Positions 11,778-22,953 of a DNA stretch of 64,000 bases are shown here, piece by piece (position 1 is the first letter of the stretch; every line of letters starts with the position of its first letter). The position numbers and the translations under genes are program-made. The stretch lies in NCBI RefSeq assembly GCF_000346465.2, contig NC_034009.1, positions 33,087,251 through 33,151,250 of the forward strand, in the 5' to 3' direction. Below the pieces are notes generated by a model. It made no database searches and was not told where the DNA came from. It saw nothing but the letters and a program-made list of their open reading frames with translations. This stretch comes from Prunus persica (lineage: Eukaryota > Streptophyta > Magnoliopsida > Rosales > Rosaceae).

Positions 11778-14700
11778 ATGGGCTCCCTTTGTGCCCTAGA
11801 CGTGCCCTTGCAATACCCTAGAGTCCGCAGAGATGAGTCTGTTATCGATGACTACCATGGCGTCAAGATTGCCGATCCTTATAGATGGTATGGTACAACC
11901 TTCTCTTGTCTATATATTTCCCACCATTTTTTTTTCGTTTATTTGTTTGTATGGAAATTGAAATTCATTATCGAAGAAGATTTTCTTTCAAGGTTTTCAA
12001 TAGTATGTAGCATTTGTACTTAGAGTTTCAATCCTAGGCCCTAGCATTTGTCCTGCTTGTAATCTCAACGAGGATCAATCGCCGACTTCTTGATGCTGCT
12101 ATTTTTATTTATTTATAAGAATTTGATCGAATTTTGATTTTCTGACTCTTTTGGATTAAATCTTTTAGGCTTGAAGATCCTGACTCAGAAGAGACCAAAG
12201 ATTTTGTACAGAAACAAGTGGAACTGACACAGTCGGTTCTAAAGGAATGCGACACGAGAGGTAAGCTTAATGAAAAGATCACCAAGCTTTTCGATCACCC
12301 ACGCTATGATCCACCTTATAGGGAAGGGAATAAGTACTTTTACTCCCATAACACTGGGCTTCAAGCCCAAAACGTCATCTACGTCCAGGTTGGCCATTGG
12401 CTCTATATTTGATAATCAACTGCATATAAATTCATTCATTCCTTCCTCTGTTTCCTTCTTCTTTCCTTATTTTCTTTCTGGGGGTTCATTTGTGGTTTTA
12501 GGACAGTTTGGATGGAGAACCAGAGGTTTTACTTGATCCTAATACGCTCAGTGAAGATGGGACTGTATCTTTGAACACACATTCTGTAAGTGAAGACGCC
12601 AAGTACATGGCCTATGCCCTTAGCACAAGTGGCAGTGATTGGGTAACAATCAAAGTGATGCGGGTTGAGGATAAGAAGATCGAGCCTGATACTTTATCTT
12701 GGGTAAGCGCTGGAGTTTATGTATGTTTTTATACAAGTAATGTGCGTTCTCCATGGCACCTTTAGCGAGATGAGCTTACTATTTTCAGGTCAAGTTTNNN
12801 NNNNNNNNNNNNNNNNNNNNNNNNNNNNNNNNNNNNNNNNNNNNNNNNNNNNNNNNNNNNNNNNNNNNNNNNNNNNNNNNNNNNNNNNNNNNNNNNNCGA
12901 TATCCAGCTCCAAAGTAAGTGGAAATCATGTATCTTTACACTAAAAAGTTGTGGGCATGTGGATTTTGATGGAGTTCTCTAATTAGCATGGCTGATAGTT
13001 TGAGACTTTCAGTTAAATTAATAAGATACAGAATAAAAAAAAGTGACAGAATTGATGTAGATGTTCTTGCTTTACTTAATTTGGAGAATCCAAAGATGGT
13101 TAAATGGCTATTGCTAGGCTATGATTAGCTAAAGTTTGGGCTGTGAGTATAGAAATGTGGATATAATGGCACCAACAAGTCATTGAAATTGAATTTATTT
13201 AGAAACTTAGAAACTATTATTGGGACAATGAATAGCTATGTTAGGTTTATTTTGATATTTCCTCGTTTGTTAGATTTGTGCAAAATAATGAAATTGAATT
13301 TATAGAACTGTTGATTTGTTCTGTAGAGAAGGAAAAGATATTGATGCTGGGACAGAGACCAACGCAAATCTTTATCATGAGGTTTACTATCATTTCGTGG
13401 GTACAGATCAATCAAAAGACATACTATGCTGGAAGGATCCTGAAAATCCTAAATACTTGTTTGGAGCCTATGTTACTGTAGATGGGAAGGTAGGTCGATT
13501 TTGTTGTCTTCCTGGATTTTATGGCTCTGTTAGAGTCCTTTTCTTCTTGTTGAAGCAGTAGGATTCTTGTACTTAAAATGAAGCCTAAAATTAAGACATG
13601 TCACCTGCTCTCTCCATATAGTTTTGTGATTTTGCATTAGAATGGGGTTTACAGTTGAGGTCTCACCCAGAAACTCTGCCCAGTGGTGAAACTGCTCAAT
13701 GTATACAATTTGTAGTATGTGAAGAGAAAAGATTCAGTGACTCATTTTCTATAGAAAAGGGCCCTCTGTGTGTAATAGAAGCATGTATCATATCAGGTCT
13801 TAAGTGCTATTAATACTGGCAACTTAGCAACCAGGATGCATCACCTTTGGACAATCATAGTAATGACACACATTATGAGTCATAAATACTGGCTGTTGTC
13901 TGTCCAAGATACTGTTAAGGAAGTATCATTTCACTTGTAAATGGGCATTTAAGTCTTATCCTTCTTTGCGCCATTTTTTCATTCGCATTTACGTCTTTAG
14001 ATCTTTTGTTTTTTGTTTTTGAACGGAATCTGTTAAAGGATACTATAATAGCCACCACACTATTGATGGCGAATTAGGTGTGAATACGTTTAATGATCTC
14101 CCACCATACAGAAAATGGTGCCAGATTCCAAGAGTTTCATATTGAAGCATTTGGGCCATGGTTGTAAGATGGATCTAATGATGTGGATGTTACAGCTCTG
14201 TATATTTATGACAAAAAAGTGGATATTCAATTCTTATATAATTTTTCTAGTTTTTTTCCAATGTGAAACACCCCTTAGAAATTGCCATTTTTGTTTTGAT
14301 TAGATTGTTGTATAGCTTAGAAAAAGCAGATTTATTGTAATATTATTTTGAACTAACTTTTTTTTTTTACTTCTGGTACTCTGTAATCTGCAGTATATTA
14401 TTCTATCCATTAATGAGGGTTGTGACCCAGTCAACAAATTTTATTACTGTGACATGTCTGCACTTCCTAATGGGCTTGAAGGTCTAAGGGAGAAAAATGA
14501 TTTGCTCCCAGTTCTGAAGCTTATCGATACATTTGATGCAATGTATGATCTCATTGCAAATGATGACACTGTGTTTACTTTTCTGACAAACAAAGATGCT
14601 CCAAAATATAAGTTGGTCCGGGTTGATATAAAGGAACCAACTGTTTGGACTGACGTTCTCCAAGAAGCTGAAAAAGATGTACTTGAATCAGTATGTGCTG

Positions 14701-16788
14701 TGAATGGTAGCCAAATGATTGTTAGTTACTTGAGTGATGTGAAGTGTGTACTACAGATTAGGGATTTGAATTCAGGTAACTTGCTGCATCAATTACCCAT
14801 TGACATTGGCTCGGTTAGTGGGATTTCTGGAAGACGTGAAGACAGCACTGCTTTTTTTGAGTTTACGAGTTTTCTCACCCCTGGTATAATATATCAGTGT
14901 AATTTAGCGAACGAAATTCCGGACATGAAGGTATTTCGTGAAATTACAGTTCCTGGGTTTGATCGCTCAGAGTTCCAAGTTGATCAGGTATTAGAGCTTG
15001 TTGTACTGACATTTTAGTGTCACTAGCTTGATCTCATTCTTTCTATGTACCTTCAATTTTTTATCACATGCAGTATTTCATTTACTATATGATGGGTTTT
15101 TTCATTATCCAGGTATTCATTCCCAGTAAGGATGGAAATGAGATACCAATGTTTGTCGTGGCCAGAAAGAACATTCCTTTGGATGGATCACACCCGTGCT
15201 TGCTATATGGATATGGTGGATTCGAAATTAGTATTACACCTTATTTCAGTGTTAGTCGTATTGTACTTACAAGACATTTAGGTGCTGTTTTCTGCATAGC
15301 AAATATCCGTGGTGGTGGAGAGTACGGGGAGGAATGGCATAAATCAGGCTCCCTCGCTAAAAAGCAAAATTGCTTTGATGACTTCATTTCTGCAGCTGAA
15401 TACCTGGTATCTGCCGGTTATACCCAACCCAGCAAGTTGTGTATCGAAGGTGGAAGTAATGGTGGGCTGCTTGTTGGAGCTTGCATAAATCAGGTGTGGC
15501 ATTTTTAGTTTTGTTTACTATTAAATCTGTAGTGAGTGATTTATATGAAAAAAAAAATGCCTTCTCGCAGAGACCCGATCTTTTTGGTTGTGCACTAGCT
15601 CATGTTGGTGTTATGGACATGCTACGGTTCCACAAGTTTACCATAGGTGAAATTACTTCCTTTGGGTCTTCTAAGGTTATTTTTTTCTTCTGGTTGCAAC
15701 ATATGTTTGATTTAGAAGAGTTTCTCAGGTCATGCATGGACTTCTGATTATGGCTGTTCTGACAAGGAGGAAGAATTCCAATGGTTAATTAAGTAAGTAC
15801 TGTTTTGTTTACATTTTCTCTCTTCATTTGGTGGTGTTGAGGTGTATCTGATTGCAGTCCTGTTTTAGTTATGGCAATGTTTTAAAATCCCGTAGAAGTA
15901 TGTCACTGCCTTGTTTTAGTCTCAATTCTGTGATGGATAGTGATGGTAGGATAAAGTATTACTCCAATTCACATTTGCTTAGAACTCCATAAACAAGATT
16001 TCTCATTCTTTGTTGGAATGAGTGTGATTGTTAGGATAAGAGGGATTGCAGTACATATTTATGCATTATGCTTGATGCGCCTCTTCATCAGTCTTCTGGT
16101 TCTTATAAATATGAATATGAGCTTATCCCTCCCTCCCTTCTACTTTCAGGTACTCGCCTTTACACAATGTCAGGAGACCATGGGAACTGCATGCAAGCCA
16201 ACCTCACCAGTACCCATCCACCATGCTATTGACTGCAGATCATGATGATCGAGTCGTACCGTTGCACACGTTGAAGTTATTGGCAGTGAGTCTCTTTTGC
16301 GAATAGAATCTACAAGTCATTATTGTATGGGAATGTAAACATTGTGGCCTTAATATGATTTCTCATCATCACTGCCTTTATCACCTATTATCAACACAAC
16401 TCTTTTATTTATTTGTGCATTTGTCTGTTTCAGTTGTGTGTGTTATTCTCTTTTATTGATTTTGTGCTTTTGTTCGTTTCAGTTGTGTGTTATTTTCTCT
16501 TCAATTGTATAATTGATTCTCTTTATTCTTAGACCTTGCAATATGTTCTGAGCACAAGTTTGGAGAAAAGCCCACAGACCAATCCGATTATTTGTCGCAT
16601 TGAATGCAAGGCAGGGCATGGAAGTGGACTTCCAACCCAGAAAATGGCAAGTATCTGATTGAGTTTATATTGTCATTTATGGTCCCGACCATTGTATTTA
16701 TGTGTGGCTCTTGTATTTACAGATTGATGAAGCTGCTGACCGGTATAGTTTCATGGCTAAGATGTTGGGTGCATCTTGGATAGAGTAG
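11778..16788 (+). CDS. POP: Prolyl oligopeptidase (prolyl endopeptidase), copy R
   Basis: Serine peptidase of family S9A and paralogue of copy L. Exons: 11778-11887, 12169-12388, 12502-12702, 12789-12914 (contains a run of N), 13327-13489, 14394-14987, 15113-15493, 15571-15646, 15729-15792, 16150-16285, 16533-16646 and 16723-16788. If the gap hides the same 45 bases as copy L, the product is 731 aa. The catalytic motifs [15 protein letters not shown] and KAGHG are all present. The GC donor of intron 11 is shared. About 17 residues differ from copy L outside the gap, including GHGSGL here against GHGSGR near the catalytic His. The upstream Met at 11522 no longer joins this frame, because 11 bp are missing between about 11749 and 11750, so only the MGSLCALD start at 11778 is usable. 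Intron 5 is 903 bp against 352 bp in copy L. Confidence 0.93.
12798..12897. other. Assembly gap of 100 N inside POP copy R exon 4
   Basis: Exactly 100 N, a conventional placeholder length. The matching stretch of copy L between the same flanking words (caagttt ... cgatatcc) is about 45 bases, so the gap is probably shorter than drawn and the exon is probably intact. Confidence 0.9.
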
Positions 16789-17580
16789 TAGTTTTATCGA
16801 TGCTTGACAACAAAGATGAAAAGAGCAAAAAAAAAAAAAATTCATGGCTAAGTTGGGTGCATGCTGTAGTCGACCTCCTGGGTTAGGTTAGCTTAGCACA
16901 GGCTATTTTAAAGTTGAACTATGGCGCGCAAAGCAATACGTCATCTTGAGCTCTGGTAGCTATTGATCAACACAAGATGAATTCCAGAGTTACTGTGTTG
17001 GTGGGTGTGCTGTAATTAATTGCCTTCTATCAAGAAGGGCTCCGTTTTCCTTTTGCCTTCTAAATTTGTAAGGGATCTTGTTCTATATCAGTCACGGCCC
17101 AAGATTACTCTTGGACAATTAATCTCGATATTCCTAAAGAATCATTTTTATTGTACACCACAAAGGCCCAAATTTGGTACACCAGAAACGGCTCAACCAT
17201 AACTTTTGTTCGCGACCTAAATCGTCTATCTCAAAAGTTCCATTACTTGTAAAACTTATGGATCAAGTGATAGTTTGCTTGGAGTTGTATTGCGAACTAT
17301 TCGTTGTAGCCAATCGTTGTCAAAGTAGGTTCAACCGTAGATCGAGTGAATGCGCGGCCAAGGAATAGTAAATGGGAAAAAACATCGGACCATAGTTTTA
17401 AGGTTGGGCAAACCTCGCGGGAAAGAAAATTGTACTTGGGCCCCAGAATTCTTAATGGGCCTATAAGCTGGCTCATACACCACCCCATTAATTTAAATGG
17501 GCCGAGATGTTAGCCCATTTTTTATTTCCTCCAGTTTTGGGCCGCGTTAAATTTTGGCATGTTATGGATCGCTATGGATT

Positions 17581-17714
17581 CTATAGCTCGGGTCTTATCT
17601 AGGGCCCTTAGATAAGGCCTTATCTCTTAACCGTTGGCTTAAATTAGTTTGTTTGGTCAAATGGTTAAGAGATAGGACCTCATCTAGGAGCTTTAGATAA
17701 AACTCTCACTATAG
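17581..17714. repeat. Small foldback MITE, right-arm copy
   Basis: Counterpart of 144-277, present at the same place in the right arm. See that entry for the structure. Confidence 0.5.
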
Positions 17715-17856
17715 AATGATTCATAAATATTTGGACCGCGAAGTTCAGTTATGTTTTGCTGAGCTACCGGTCGTAATTCTTTAGCTTTGGGCCGCATCTT
17801 TCAATTCTACAAATCAAATATTATTTGTTGGGCCGCCTTTTACAGTCCTCTTGATT

Positions 17857-19546
17857 CGGGGAGCCTTTTAAATATTTGGACTTAATATTGGGCCAGTTTT
17901 CTTTAATTATGTATTGTTGGGCCGCTTTCTAACTTGAGCTTCCGTTTACTTCTCTAGGCTTTATGTCGCATTTTTCAACTATGAGCCCATTTTAACCTTA
18001 ATTGGGCCTCTAGTAACAATTAAAGCCCAACTAGGTTGCAAATCAGTGGATTCATGTTAAGTTGCTTGCATAAAAAAAGAAAAAAGAAAAAAAAAGGCTA
18101 AGATAATATGCTAGTAACTGGGCCGAGGTGTTCTGTTGCAGAGCCCATAAAGCAAATTTTAAACTTTTAGCTCACTTTGCTTTCACTGGGGCTTTGATTG
18201 GGGCGAGTTTAGTTTTTCGTTATTGGTCCTGAAGACCATCATCAGATCATTACAACTTTCGGCTAATGTAGATAGGTCCAGTGAACTTCTAATTAATTGG
18301 GCCTATAAAATATAATTACAGGACTTCTAGCTCGGTCCGAAAAAAGGCCAAGACAATTCAAGCCCTTTATTGCCAAAACTTACTAAGGCCACAAACGTTT
18401 TAGTGCATTCATTTAATTTATGACAAACTACAGTAAACTCCCCAACCTATAGGGTCATTTACGAGTTCATACCTAATTTTGGGGATATTTATCAGTACAT
18501 ACTCAACGTCACGAAAATCCTACAATTTGCCCACTCCGTTAGCCAAATTGTTAGTCAGTCTGTTAGATGTTGACGTGTCAAAAGTGAGACCCCTTTTTTT
18601 GATGCCGTGAACTTCCATGCAGACTAAAAATTAATAAAAAAATTATTTTAACCTAGACCCATAACACTCTCTCTCTCTTCCTCCATAGCCACTACCACCA
18701 AACCTTGAATTCCAATTGCTTCTACGAATGGCAATAAACAATGATAGCTAACCGATATCACAGACCCAAGCTGCAGGAACACATCAATTTCCAAAACAGT
18801 TCAACTTTGTCCACACTAATCTTAACCTCTACCATTTGCATAAAACCCTAATGCCCTAAAAAGCTCCCAAAAAAATCATTTATTGACATTATAAACCCTA
18901 GCTTTTACTTCAATTGGAAATTAATGAGCAGCAAACTCTGGAGCAGAGAAGGATTGAGAAGAAGAGGTGGTGAGATTGGAGCGAGAAGCGGCATAGAAGG
19001 CCATGGTTCAACTCTGGAGCACCTCATGGCTCCATCATCACCACTGGATCGATTTCTGATATGAGCCCGCGATTATCCATTTGAATCAAATCTTTGGGTT
19101 TAAACCAAAACAAATTAATTTCCGACCAAAAAATCAAACGCAGAGAATCTAAAGAAGGAGAGCGACCGAAGCTTCTAGAGCGAAACATAAGGGCTCTACA
19201 GTCTCACGTTAGCATCCACCAAAGAGAGTTCTGGGTCTGGGTTCTCTGGCCTCTCCAAACAAAAACAAAAGATGAGAGGACCCAAAATCCAAATGAATCA
19301 GGGGAGAGGAGGAGGGGAAGAAAATTTGAAAGGGAGATGAGGAGAAAAAGATGGAAGATAGGTAAGCCACCCATCCCTAAAGGGGGGCCGCGGCTGCAGT
19401 GCAAGCTCACAGTTTTTCCTTCAAAGATAGTTAAAATCTGGGGTGTTCCTAGAAGATTTTTTATTTTTTATTTTTTATTTTTTTTATAGCTAAGTTATAG
19501 AATTTAAACTTACCGCTTTAATTCTACAAAAACAACTTTTATATTA
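17857..19546. other. Gene-free spacer, probable decayed repeats
   Basis: There is no convincing coding exon. 18430-18600 (acctatagggtcatttacgagttcatacc ...) resembles the end of a dispersed non-autonomous element, but no matching opposite end or target duplication was found. A purine-rich reading frame near 19094-19489 has no recognisable domain and ends in T-rich repeat; it is probably not a gene. Confidence 0.45.
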
Positions 19547-20562
19547 GGCTTTTTATCACAAAATGTCCCTGACATTTACGAAACTATCAGATTGCATCTT
19601 TAAAATTTTTTTATATCACTCATGGTCCCTTAAATAGTCCATCTGTTAAAAAAATTGTTAAATCCAATGATATAATCGTCAAATCAATCCAAAATTATAA
19701 AATATATATTTTTTATTTCCTTCCCTTCTCTCTTTCTCTCCGCCAAATTCCTTATCTCTTCTCTCTCCGTTTCTCTTTTTTTCCCCCTATCCTCTGTCAC
19801 TCTCTCCTTTTTTCTGTGAACTAAGACCGCACACTCAAACATTAATGGTTTGATTCTTATTCATAATATGACAACATATTGTATGAGAAAATTTTCGGCC
19901 AAATATTTATGCCTGGGGATTTTAATTTATCTTTGTTTTACTAGATCGTGCATATTTACTTAACATAAATCCTTTCTTTTTTGTCTTTAAACAAAATGTT
20001 TGTGGAATCATGCAAGCGGCTCCAGTTGATGAAAAGCTCTGAGGCAGTTGGATTAGCTCCAAGGACACCTCCAAAATCCACAAGCACAAGTTGAAAGACA
20101 TGCCTTCTACATATGATAAAGAGACTGAATGAATGAATGAAAAAAATATATGCATGTACAGAGGCTATTTCTTGTTGGTTGGGGATTTTGTTTAGATAGA
20201 AAAGTTGACAAAAATAAGAGATCGATCTGTGATTCTCTATAAGTTGCATTTTTCCATTTTGGTATTGAATGCACTCGATTGAAAGAAGAAAAAGGAGAGA
20301 GCGACAGAGGATAGGGGAAAAAAAAGATAAACAGATAGAAGAGATAAGGAATCTAGCGGAGAGAAAGAAGAAGAAGAAAGAAAGAGAGAAGTAATTTTGG
20401 ATTGATATGACGATAATATCCTTGAATTTAACAGTTTTTTTTACAGAATGACTATATTTAAGAGCACCCATATTAACGTTAGGGACCATGAGTGATACAA
20501 AAAACTTTAAGAATGCAATCTGATAGTTTCGTAAACATCATGACGTTTTGTGATAAAAAAAC
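19547..20562. mobile_element. Non-autonomous Mutator-like (MULE) element
   Basis: The 1016-bp element has long terminal inverted repeats of roughly 160 bp (left GGCTTTTTATCACAAAATG; right, inverted, GTTTTTTTATCACAAAACG). The two arms share further blocks such as ACGAAACTATCAGATTGCAT. A perfect 10-bp target duplication, TTTTATATTA, lies at 19537-19546 and 20563-20572. Long TIRs and 9-11-bp duplications are the MULE signature. There is no transposase. The core (about 19930-20300) is less repetitive and contains a minus-strand open stretch without a recognised domain; it may be a captured host fragment, but that is unproven. Confidence 0.9.
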
Positions 20563-22695
20563 TTTTATATTAAGTGAAGGAATTGTTATTGGACTTGAAT
20601 AAAAACAAGGGGAACTGTTATTAGAACTCCAAAATAATCATCATAAGAGAGATCAGGGAGTGAATCAGCTCTTGAGTAATATTAATTGAAAATAGATATA
20701 ACAAACCGTCATTATAAGAGAGATTAGTGAGTGAATCCTTGACAAACTGACATATCCCTTCCCTCCCTAGCATATAGGAGCATAACATAGCATGTGGTAC
20801 CCTTATATACGATATTGTCCCGAAACCAAATGATCGTCCGTGTTATGTGTGGGAAAGTATCACGTCTATCTAGTACGAATGCAGGTTCATTCATGGGGAC
20901 ATTTAATTTATTAGTTTTAATTTTGTTTTCTCCTTTCAAACTTTCAAACTTTTATGCTTAATTAATTCACCCCATAAATAAGTGTGGGTTTTTTCTCGTT
21001 CCAATACTTTCCTTGAACATAAAGCAGGGATTAAACGTGCTTTTCATCAATCATGCTGATTTCCTTTTTGCTAGTAATTGTTACAGTTCTGAGTTTGACT
21101 TATCTCTTTCCAGCTTTTACTGAATTCACACGATAATTCGTATGCATATATACTAGCGTCAATAATGGTAGGGTTGAATATATATAAAGGTCAAAGATAA
21201 GAAAGATTAGTGTTTTGAATAAAATCAAGGAATATTGACTGAATGAAGCCCGTCGTCGTGTAACCTGTGAACGAGTTGAGTGAGGGATCTTGCCACCCAG
21301 CAAAGCATTGTGGTCACCGCCCCACCCATTACAGCGGAAAGCGACCCCGCTCCAAGCGCTAGCTTTCAGAGTGCCCCGTCCCTCACAAAAGCAAAACACT
21401 AGTCTTCAAGTGCATACATACGTAATAACATATAAAATTCTGCACCCTGTAAATTCAACAGTCAAAATTAATTAGAGAGGTGGTCCTTTTACGCGCCGCA
21501 TAGGGGTAGGGGTGTGGTGTGGGTGGGTAATGCTTGTGCATATATTGTATATATTTATTGGCATTAATGTTGTCAGTCATTCTATCATAATCCTACGTGG
21601 CTACGTAAATGGCTACAACAAGATCAAGGAGGAGGAGACTGGAGAGAGCATTAGAAGAAACGTATCCCTTCTCTTCTCTCAAGTGATACTGGACAGGACA
21701 CTGGTAGGGCTGACTGGCCTGCTCCTCTCATCGCATAATTAAAAGACGTTTGGCCCACCAAACCATAATTAAAACTTAAATTACTGACACTAAACAAACA
21801 CAGTGGTGTGGAGTGGAGGAGGAGGAGGCATGCATGCCATGATCACCGTAATGGATAAGATTAACTCTCACAATCAGCATCATTCATTTTTACACAACAA
21901 ATTAAGAGAATCAAGGGAAAAGATTAATGTTGCAGAAGAGAAGAGAAGAGAAGGATGTTCAAACTTGAAGAGTACAGTTGATGGAGATGGAGTTAGCCAT
22001 CATTTTAGTCAGCTCTGCGTCTGACCATTCTGATCCCTTTTGAGTATTTGATCACTCAAATCAAATGATGTGTTTAGAGCAGCTCTTCTTTCCTAGCTTC
22101 TTCCTGTGTGCACAATTCTTCATGATACAAGACTTAGAACTTGCGTACCCAAGATAGATATATTCAAAGGAAACAATGAAAAGCTATAGCTGATAAAATC
22201 AGAACAACCCTAACTACATAAATAAATAAAAAAGGATTTAGGAAGAACGGATCTATGAGCAAATAACAAACCCAATCTAGGGCTCCCCTACATCCCAATA
22301 ATCAGCACTCGCAGTACTAAATAATTAAAAACCATCTAGTCTAGATGAAGATGATCAAACAGAAGAAATTTAAAGAGTTACGGATGGAGATAATTAATGA
22401 AGCTTTGTGCTGCTCAGGAAAGCTCATCAACCTCCTGATTAACAGACAATTAATTACAACACTGCACAATCACAAAACAAGTCATCTCTCGTTATGTTTT
22501 TACGGAAAGAGAAGAAGCGTAAAGAACAGAAAAGCTTTTAACGGCGATGAATTACTTAGATAAGCATATGACGAGGAGTACTACCAGAAACGGTCGACGG
22601 TGCACATGATCTGGAAAAAAGAAAGATGATTCTTACCAAGATTTTAACAATCAGCAAGTGTATGTAGCGCTGGGAGATATCATCGTCGGTCACGA
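20563..22695. other. Spacer, partly the 3' part of the MIR394 primary transcript
   Basis: No coding exon was recognised. The MIR394 transcript runs leftward, so part of 22.0-22.7 kb should be transcribed with it. Only short chance reading frames are present. Confidence 0.4.
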
Positions 22696-22838
22696 GGGTT
22701 TTACAAAGAGAAGCCAACAGAGCTCAGTTGGCAGTATGCCCACCTCCACACGTACTATCTTCTAATACACAGGGAGTGAAAAAGAGAGGAGGTGGACAGA
22801 ATGCCAATAAACTCTGTAAGAAACGCTTTGCTAAACCC
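22696..22838 (-). ncRNA. MIR394: MIR394 precursor hairpin
   Basis: The minus strand at 22807-22788 reads TTGGCATTCTGTCCACCTCC, identical to canonical plant miR394. The passenger strand AGGTGGGCATACTGCCAACT is at 22745-22726 on the other arm and pairs with it, with 2-nt 3' overhangs and a few internal mismatches. The stem continues outward (gggtttagcaaag pairs with ctttgtaaaaccc), giving a fold from 22838 to 22696 with a loop of about 40 nt. miR394 targets the F-box gene LEAF CURLING RESPONSIVENESS (LCR), which controls leaf shape and shoot-apex competence. The hairpin sits between POP and AMY2, as MIR394B does in Arabidopsis. Confidence 0.97.
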
Positions 22839-22943
22839 ACATGATCTCATCAAAGCCTGTGCACTGTTGTTTGCATTATTCACGACCCTTCTCCCTCCCT
22901 TATGTTTGAGCTCAGCTGGGGAAAGAGATGGACAGCGATAACA

Positions 22944-22953
22944 TAAATATATA
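22944..22953 (-). promoter_or_regulatory. Probable TATA box of MIR394
   Basis: The minus strand reads tatatattta, followed about 30 bp on by a plausible start region near 22912. That is about 105 nt upstream of the mature miRNA. It is the best TATA-like string between the hairpin and 23300. Inferred from position and sequence only. Confidence 0.5.

Larger units (their letters stand above)
11110..17856. repeat. Right arm of the inverted segmental duplication
   Basis: The inner edge is at 11110 and pairs with 9456 in RopGEF intron 3. The outer edge is at or beyond 17856, limited by the window start. In order outward it holds the RopGEF fragment, the intergenic segment matching 7115-6990 and 5811-5717, POP copy R, its 3' flank, and the foldback MITE at 17581-17714. 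It lacks the PIF element seen in the left arm. Confidence 0.95.

Noticed and set aside
19094..19489. 131-codon open frame
   Set aside because: Low-complexity, Arg/Glu-rich translation ending in T-rich repeat, with no domain and no splice support.
20724..22563. Several frames of 60-100 codons near MIR394
   Set aside because: No domain and no agreement between codon use and splice sites. They are likely chance or non-coding primary transcript.
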